A stretch of 64,000 nucleotides of DNA, taken from Taxillus chinensis. Its lineage: Eukaryota > Streptophyta > Magnoliopsida > Santalales > Loranthaceae. The notes below the pieces were generated by a model. That model made no database searches and was not told the origin of the DNA. It saw only the letters and a list, made by a program, of their open reading frames with translations. Within the stretch, counting starts at the first letter, position 1, and every line of letters starts with the position of its first letter. The stretch covers positions 53,671,031 through 53,735,030 of the forward strand of contig CM042084.1 of assembly GCA_023512835.1 (NCBI GenBank), in the 5' to 3' direction. Made by a program: the position numbers and the translations under genes. Below, piece by piece: positions 22,801 to 31,800 of this stretch.

Positions 22801-25800
22801 CTTAATTTGAAATAATTCATATATATATATGTGTATGTGTTTTATATAGCTATAAAATGATTTAAGCATTACACAAGTGTGGATACTATAAATAAATAAT
22901 ATTCAATTCAATATCGTGAATTAGAATGATGTTAAATAATACTTATTGTTAATTTTCATCACAAATAAAATACAGTATTTACAAATTACAATTTTTTACA
23001 ATTAATAAAATTCTTAAATATTGAGAGTGAAAGAACTTTAATTGGTAAATAAAAGACAAGATTTTCATTATCAACTCATCATGTATGAAATTAAATTGTA
23101 TTTTTTTTATATAAAATTATTAATAATATTATAAATTATTAAATTAAGTAATTTTTTTTGTAATGAATTTTTTTCTCTCAAGCGTAAAGTTATACATATG
23201 TACAATAATTATTTAATATCAAGATTTACAAAAAAAAAAGGTACTCATGGGTTTAATACAAATGGATGGATAGAAACGATTACAAATATGCTTTAGCCAT
23301 TTTGGAATGAGTAACATTTTCAGTATCTGTTACCCGCTTGTTTACCCAGCACCTGTGGGTATGGATTGTAAATGGCAGGTTTACCAAGTTGGTTTTACTC
23401 AGACTAACCAATTGTTTTTTTTTTTTTGTGATCTCTCATAAATGGCTTTTAAACACCTTTTGACATTTTTTTGGGTGCAGGGGTGGATCACAAATAGTAT
23501 GGATTGCGCCAAGTGGTGGTAGGGACCGTCCAGACCTATACGATGAATGGTACCCGGTGAGCTCACCTCTTCTTTATACCAAGTTCATCACATTTTTATC
23601 TAGTCCACTCTACCACTTCCACCCTGATCCAAGGACTCTCTACAAGCTAACCCCAAATTAATCCACAAACTTGAGAAAATAATAGTAGCAGTAGAAAATA
23701 ATAAAGAAAATGATTTTTTCTTATTATTCTTGTATAGAGATAAGAGATTACATACATATATATAGACAAAACAGAGAATACTTAAAAGGCAACTAGACAC
23801 AAATTAAATAATTACAAATATTAATAATTTAAAATAAAAAAATTTATTTCAACTCTCCCTCTCAAGTTGGCGCATAGATATCATACATGTCCAATTTGGA
23901 CAAAGCTGTATGGAAAGAAGCACCAGTAACTGAATGAGTCATCATATCAGCTAATTGATCTATTCTTTTAATGTAGGAAACCTCCATTAATTTAGATTAT
24001 CTTTAATGTAATTCCTGTGAAGTGTATATGGTGATTTGATGGAAGAGGTGTATATGGATCCTCCTTCTGGTTTTACCCCAAAAGAAGCAAAGGTATGCAA
24101 ACTGAAGAAGGCGTTATATGGATTGAAATAGTCACCAAGGGCTTGGTTTGGCCGATTGAGCCATTCAATGCAGGGATATGGTTTCAAGCAATCTTTGGCT
24201 AATTACACTCTGTTCTATAAAAGAGAAGGTCACCAACTTCCTTGACCTTCCGACACTGGCTAGGCGTCAGCCCCCATACAGTCTTAAGACTTTGTGGAGA
24301 CCTGTGTTTTTGGTAAACAGTCGCTTGGGCCTGGTCACTGCGACCCCCCTTTGTGAGGAGGCACCCCTTCTCTTGAAGTTACGGGGCTATTTTGCCAAGT
24401 TGTGGTAATATTACATTGTTACTTTTTATGTTGATGATATGATTGTTCCTGGTAATAACATATTTGAGATAGAAAAACTTCATTGTTATTTAATGAAGGA
24501 GTTTGAGATGAAGGACTTAGGATCTTTAAAATACTTCCTTGGCATTGAAGTATCCCGATCCAAACAGAGAATTTTTCTCTCTCAACGGAAGTATGTTCTA
24601 GACCTCCTTGTTAAAACTGGTAACTTGGCTTGCGCACCGTTGATACTCCTATTGAGACGAACCATGGTCTATCTATTCAGATCAGGTTCCAATGAATAAA
24701 GAGAGGTATCAGAGGTTAGTGGGAAAATTAATTTGTTTGAGTCACACTAGACCTGATATTTCGTATGCAGTTAGTGTTGTGAGCCAATTCATGCATAATC
24801 CGAGTGATCAACATATGGGTGCTGTGAACCATATTTTGGCTTATTTGAAGTCTTCTCCAGGAAAAAGGTATTTTGTTCTCCAAGCATAGACACCTAAACA
24901 TTATGGAATATACCGATTATGACTTTGCTAGATCTAAATTAGACAGAAAGTCTACTTCAGGATATATATCATTTGTGGGTGATAATCTGGTAACTTGGCG
25001 GAGCAAGAAACAGAATGTGGTTTCTCTGTCTAGTGCAGAAGCCAAATATTGTGCTCTTCATCATGCTACTCAAGAGCTTACATGACTACGTATTCTTTTT
25101 TAAGACCTTGGTTATGGTCGTCAGAAGCCAATGATGCTCTTTTGTGATAACACAAATTGCCATCGAGATAGCTAATAATCCAGTAGAGCATGATCGTACA
25201 AAGCATATTGAACTCGATAGGAATTACATCAAGGATAATCTAACTTCTGGTGTAATGGATGTTTCCTACATTAAGAGAGCAGAACAATTAGCTGATGTGA
25301 TGACTCTGCAGTTACTGACATTTCTTTCCATACAACTTTATTCAAGTTGGGCATGTGCGATATTTTTGCGCCAACTTGAGGGGGAGAATTGAAAAGAATC
25401 TTCAATCAATTAGTTGTCATATATTTCACAATTAAGTAGTTTCCTAAATAGGTTTATTGCCTAGGTTAGGTCATCATAATTTTATATTTATATGTGTATG
25501 TAATCCTTCATTTCATACTAATAATAAGAAATATTGTATTTTTTCTCTATTTTCTACTAACATCCCTTTTAGATTTTATCAAATATATTTATTAAAATTT
25601 AAGGGTCAACGTCTTAAAACCAATTAGCTATAAAAGAGATTATTCTTGATTTTTTATTATGATCTATTTGTTGGTAATTTTTTTAATATGGGACTCTAAT
25701 ACATCTCATCACATGACAACGTGGATAATACACACAATCGAAAATTGTGGGTAAGACGGAACATTAGAAACAAATTCCTCATGAAATGAACATTGTAAAT

Positions 25801-28800
25801 GAAAACACAACATGCTCCGATATCATATTAGATTTTAAGGGTCAACGTCCTAAAATTAATTGGTTATAGGAGAGACTATCTTTGGTTTCTTATTAAGATA
25901 TATTTTGTTGGTAACTTATCCAATGTGGGACTCTAATAATATTCAATTTATTCTAGTACAGTTATCAATAAAGGACAAAATATTTAAGTCCCGAAATAGA
26001 AAGAATAGAAAAAGAACTCCAAACATCAGGATGGACCCAAGAAAAATAAACTCCTCCCCACAAAATTTGGTGGCTCCACCATTAATAATAGGAGAGAAAC
26101 TGGTGGTCAAGATGCATGGCTGAATCCAGCTTAGCCACCTAGCCCCAGTACCCATCTCCCTCATGACATATTAGAAAACCTCAATTATCTATATCTTTCT
26201 CCATATCGAACATACACACCACGCCACAATTTTGTCACTTCCTTTAGTGGGAATTAGAATTGTGCCAAGGATTTGTCAGAAGGCCCTATCAACTGATGGA
26301 AGACCCTTTTGAGCCAGTTAACATAATTAGACCTACAACTAGCATTGGCCATTCAGTGAAAAAAGAACTGTGCACTGGTACAAGAAGGGAGATGACAGTT
26401 GCTGTGCTAGTAAAAGAAAGAGGAAAACTGTAGAAGCTGATATTGATGAGGAGGTCCTTCCTCTGAGGGATGTGTCACTGCTGATAGTCTGCAACGTACA
26501 ATTTGGGAATGATATTTGGGATTATGAATTTTTATTTTTTCTTCTCTCCCTGGCGTTCTCCTTTTTCCCGCTAAACAAAACAGTGCCTGAGTGGTTTTTT
26601 TTTTTACAAGAAAAATTCAAGAGTTTTGGCTTTGTAAAATGATTATGTTTCATTGCAAATTCCTAGATTGTGAGGAATATGCTTTTGGCTGTTGTATAGT
26701 TCTTGTTTTCGTTATTCAATTTTTTTATGCTGATAATATTCGTACAGTACCTTTTTTTAGTATTTCTGTTTAACTGTCTGATGTTATTTTGTATCTTCTG
26801 TTATTCTGAGAAAAATATGATCAGACATCCTTTGATTCTTCATCTGTGGACAATGTACGAAGGCTTGCAGAACATGCTGGTGTTCCTGTAAGTATGTATC
26901 CATTGGCATTACTTTGCTACAACATCATGCCGCCTCCAGCTAAGGTACTACTTGTTTGATCTGCTGTTACTTCCTCCATTTGTAAGTACGAAAGCAAAAC
27001 TTCTCTGATATCGTGATTTGCCTATCTTTCAACTCAATTGTTCTTTCAGGTGGAAAAGAAAATTGGAGAGAGAAGACTGATTGGCTTTCATGGAACTGGA
27101 TTGTCTGTGGCACCAGCTCTCAGCTTTGCTGAAATTTCTAAATGCTTTCATAACCTTGAAGAGGTTAGTTGCGTGAATTTTTGGCGATTCCTTTACTGAG
27201 TTAAAAGTATAGGTTTTAAAGAAAAAAAATCATCCCAATAGGTGCAAGAACTTTCATTATAATTGGCATGTCATATAAAGGACAGGTAAGTATTCAAGAG
27301 CGTTAAAACTACCTTTATGGGCTGGCCATGACAAATTTTTACCTCTGAACAGAATTTTTGAAAGACAGAAAATTTCTGAACAATATTTTTTAGAATAAGT
27401 CATGTATTTTTTTTTAAGTAAGAAAATTTATTAATATAAGAGGAGCACACGCAAGTCGTGTGTGCAAAAAGAGCACCCATGAACAACATCAAGCTCAAAA
27501 AGAGTACCCATGAACAACATCAAAAATAGACAAAAGAGACAATATGCCTGAAGTAAAAAGTCATTCCCTCAAATCCTGAAAAAAGAAGGGTGAGCTCGGA
27601 TGAAGAACGCTCGCTGTCGTCAAACACTCGGGCATTCCGCTCACACCAGATATACCAAAGAAGACAATGAGGGACAGCTCTCCATACTACCGAACAGCGC
27701 TCCACGCCCCTGAGCCAGCACTCAAACAACCCACGAAGGGACGACGACATCACCCAAATAAGGCCGAATAAGCCCATAAGCACGTTCCACAACTCCCAAA
27801 CATATAGACAATGCATAAATAGATTATCCACGGACTCCGTTGAAGCCTTTCACATAAAATACTGATTAACGAGAACAAAACTATGACAACATAGGTTATC
27901 AACAATAAGGATCCGATCAAGCATTGCTATCCAAGCAAAAAAAGTAACGTGAGATGGACCTCGCGCCTTCCACACACTACGCCATGGAAATGTCTCCGGC
28001 CGAGCAGGCATCAAAAGAGAGTACAGGCTCCGAACCTGAAAACCATGCTCCCTATCGGGCCGCCAACAAAGCTTATCGGCCGGCAACCGATGAGAAAGCT
28101 TCCAACTCCCAATCATGGGTAGCCCGTGAAAACATCACCTCTCATTACATGATAGTATCCCGTAGACAATGAACGTCGCCTACAAAAGCATTAGGGGAGC
28201 AAGCAAGCAATTTGATATAACTCCGAGTAATCGCGCCTCAAGGGCAATGCACTACACCATACATCATCTTAAAAGCAAATAGAAGCACTGTCTCCCAATT
28301 CAAACCTCACAAATTGAGAGAAAAAGTCCAAACGTGCACTGATGAATTTTTATAAACTTAAACCATGCGGCCCTTGAGGCATCAAAGAGGCCCAACCCTC
28401 ACTGGCAACGCCATACTTTTACGAAATCACTGCCCACCACAGGGCCACCCTCTCCACCCCAAGAGGACCGGGAAATGATCAGAGCCCCATCTACCTGACC
28501 TCGACTGATGGACATGTACATGTTGCCTAGCCCAATCAACAACAGCAAAAATCGATCAAGCCGAGAAAAAGACGTCGCAACACGATCATTAGACCACGTG
28601 AAAGCCCCACCAACAATCGAAGGATCAATCAGCCCCAAGTCATCAATAAACTCCGAGAACCCAACCATGGAAGGAGTGAACCCTATCGGACCCGTCCTCT
28701 CTGAAGGGAAATGCACCACGACACAGCCCACCAATTATGCAAACCCGAAAGCTCATCCCACGTCAACTGATAATCACTGGTAAGGTGAGGACCGTACACC

Positions 28801-31800
28801 CCAAAGAACATCCATTCGTGCTGGTCCCTCATATTGTGAAACTTGCAGGACATAGAAAAAAGGACATAGAAAAATGACCCACAGCCTCAGCCACCTTGCG
28901 AATAGCACAGCTGTCCCACATCAAGAGAATGCCCCTTGAGGCCCTCACAGAGCCAAGAAATAACCAATCTATAAAGCGACATCGCCACAACTGCCAGACG
29001 ATGTCCTCCGTCATAATCTCCAATTTAATCTCCTACAGGCAAATAATGTTCAGCTTCCACTCCTAGAACAGTTTGCTCAGACAGAGGCACTTTTGCAGAT
29101 TGTGGAGTCCCCGCACATTCCAAGAAAGAAGTCGTAGACTCATTGGGTTAACTTGAAATTTCCTTGAAGCGCCAAACTAGTCATTGTCCCCACCTAGGAT
29201 GGCCTAATAGACCCTGCATCATAGTTAACCGAAGACCCAGCACTCGTTTGAGGACGAGAGCGCACGAAGTAGCCTTTCGGGACAGATGTTGTGCTTCAAT
29301 CTTCTGCAACAAGGCAGTGATTGCAGATTTAAAGCCCTCATAGATGACCCCCAACACCTTACCGATAGGCTTATGCCGTTAGAGAACCCGGTCGGATGCT
29401 TCGAGTAGCGAGGCCAGCAACTTCTAGAGGCAACACACCAGAAGCAGCCCCATCCGAAGGTGCCTCCCCTTGCACCACTAGCATCCTTGTCGGAGCAGAA
29501 CCACCCTCAGCGCAGACATCCCCTATCGGAGGAACACCCTCTCACACCCCAGTAGGCTATGCATCACCCCCATAAAGAAGGTCCACGAATGGCTTCACCC
29601 GGTTCAAACCGCCATGGCCGAGGAGGCCCCAAGATCAGACATGCCCCACCACCAACAGCAATCGGTAAAGAGGAAGATGCCCTTGAAGGAAGAGAGGAGC
29701 ACACGCCCAATGATCCCTAGCCTAGACGTGGCGACGCGGGCAGCGACGGTAGAGAGAGGACACCACCGGAGGCGTCGGGAGATGCTGCGCGACGTTACCC
29801 CAGGAACAACACAAGCGTCGACCATAGACCATTTGTCCTGCTCGTCAATGCGAAGCCTCACCCGGAGAGACAAGCAGAGTGAAGCGCCGCTAATGCTCGG
29901 CGCAGATGGCTCCCGTGCGACACCAACGAAGCCTAAAACCACATCACGGAACGAACAACAGTCGTGCATGGAAGAGCGTGCACCAGAGACATTGGTAGCA
30001 TGTCAGCGACCACCAGTGTTGGCCTAGATCTGAGCATTGAGGAGGCAGCTTCGATCCGTCCACCTGTGAGGCCCCCTGGCCGGCAGGGATGAAGAGAGAG
30101 CCCTTGGAGCGCAATCGCGACGAACCAGTGGAGGAGAACGTGACGAAGCTGCCATTCCGGTTGCGATGTTCTTGGGCTGTCGCCGCGTCGAGGTAGGAAC
30201 GAACCACAAGGCTGGCAGCGATAGGCTGATCCGCCAGCTCTAGCACCAAGCCATGATGTAATTACCGGAGCGACCGAGACGACGGAGACCCACGTCCAAT
30301 TGCATTCGACGATTCGGAGTGAGCGTCCGAGTACCTTGACCTCGAATGACTTGGACTTGATCTGGATGAGGCGTGAGGAAGCCGCGATGACAGCCCAATC
30401 GGGAAGACGTGGCACTCGCATACTGCGTGTGATTCATGATTCACAGCTCATGTTAATTGATTGTTCCATCTAAGAGCATCTCTAATGCAAGCAAGCTAAA
30501 TTGACTAGCTAAAGTCATATTTAGTTTGCTACAGTAAGACTTTACTTAATAGCACTCCAATGGTGCATCATCTATTCTTTTACTTAATAATTATTTTTTT
30601 TCAATCTATCCCTCCATACATATTCCCAAATTTCAAACCCCTAATAGAATTTAGGGCTAAATTCCAAATCTCTAATAAAATTTAGGGGAAAATACAGGAT
30701 TTGCCGCTGGGGAGCGGGGCGACGCTCAGGGAGGAGGGATGGCCGGTTTGCCGGAGGGAGGGTGACACAAGGAGGAGGCAGCCGGGCGACACAGGGGGAG
30801 GGACGGTGTTACAAGGCCGGGCAACGCGCGAAGAGGGAGGGACAGTGTTGCAGGGCCGGGCGACGCGCAGAGAGGGGGTAATGGTGTTGGGGAGGGGGGA
30901 GCTCCTTGTCGTACTGGTCTGAGGCGGCGCTGGGGATGGGGACGGGTGGAGGGGAGGGAGAGAGCTAGCGAGACGGGGGGAGGGAAGCGAGACGTGGGGA
31001 GAGGTGAGAGAGAGAGGGCTGGTTTGGAAATTCATTTAATTTGCTGACATGTCAGGGTCAATTAAAGTAAAAGCAAAAGCTTTATTTAACTTTTGTTTTT
31101 GCTTTTGCTAATGATTTGCCTAAATCAGTGGAGAACAAATTTAATTATATTTTGCTATAGCTGATAGGTTGGAGATGGTATAACACATGTTAATTAGTCA
31201 AGTAATTATAGAATAATCATTAAGAAAGGTGTTACAAATATAAGAGAATATTCTTATTGATTATTCATACAATACATGACTGGGTATATATATAAGAAGA
31301 TAAAACTAGGTATATATATAAGAAGATAAAACTATCTATGGTAATGTAGATTTTAAGATATCAGAATTTCAAGCTATGGAACTAATGTTATGTGAATTAG
31401 TCTGGTTAAAAATTATTCTAGATGACCTGTAAATTCAAAGGAAGGGCTCAATGAAATTATATTATGATAAAAAGTTTGCTATCGGTATATCTCATTACCG
31501 AGTTCAACATGTAACCTAGGCATCAACTTCATTGTAAAGACCAATCACCAAGTCTATAGATATATATTTCCATGATGTACGAACAGAATATGAGAGAATA
31601 AAGTTGTGAAATTCGTATTTTCACGATAACAAGCACAAGTGACTTTGTCCATTCATTTAGCTGATTAAATTCGGCAAGAAGGAAATGGATTAAAAGGCTT
31701 TAGCTTCAGTTGTTGGTTCTTGAATGCAGCAAAGGCTAGAAGAATAGCTAAACTTACTGAAATATGCATAGTGCCTATGTGTGTTTTAATATTACTGAGA

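Larger units (their letters stand above)
24018..25562 (+). mobile_element. 5'-truncated Ty1/copia element, sense, carrying a plastid rDNA insert
   Basis: From the RT first-Asp region ([20 protein letters not shown] at 24030-24090), through the YVDDM catalytic box at about 24430, to RNaseH ([20 protein letters not shown], then [16 protein letters not shown]), polypurine tract TTGAGGGGGAG and an LTR at 25390-25562. Frames 24439-24699, 24692-24889, 24873-25085 and 25144-25392 are separated by small shifts. A stop (TAG) sits in ALYGLK*SPRAW and a plastid-like rDNA insert interrupts RT. It lies sense-oriented in ATS1 intron g. Confidence 0.82.
25601..25938 (-). mobile_element. TRIM-like miniature LTR retrotransposon in ATS1 intron g
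   Basis: Two direct repeats of about 100 bases, 25601-25700 and 25837-25938, begin AAGGGTCAACGTC and end GGGACTCTAATA. Between them, adjacent to the right copy, the - strand reads TGATATCGGAGCA (25825-25813), close to the tRNA-Met primer-binding site. The whole is a terminal-repeat-in-miniature element of about 340 bases with a 136-base interior and no coding capacity, oriented against the host gene. Confidence 0.65.
27405..30440 (-). mobile_element. Internally deleted LINE in ATS1 intron i, antisense
   Basis: A poly(A) tail is seen as a T run at about 27404-27414 on +, so the 3' end is left. Moving right (5'-ward): zf-RVT region (28116-27520), a short non-matching gap, endonuclease C-terminal half (28734-28399), endonuclease N-terminal half (29023-28829), then a GC-rich leader/ORF1 region (about 29150-30440). 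The whole reverse transcriptase domain, normally about 2 kb, is absent. Stops and frameshifts are present. The right boundary is approximate. Confidence 0.75.

Noticed and set aside
24229..24401. A functional rRNA gene
   Set aside because: Only about 173 bases, antisense, with deletions and copia sequence at both ends; it is a nuclear organelle-DNA fragment.
29604..30444. Long overlapping open frames on both strands in a GC-rich segment
   Set aside because: GC-rich sequence is poor in stop codons; frames mirror each other and lack family motifs. The segment is explained as the 5' region of the antisense LINE.
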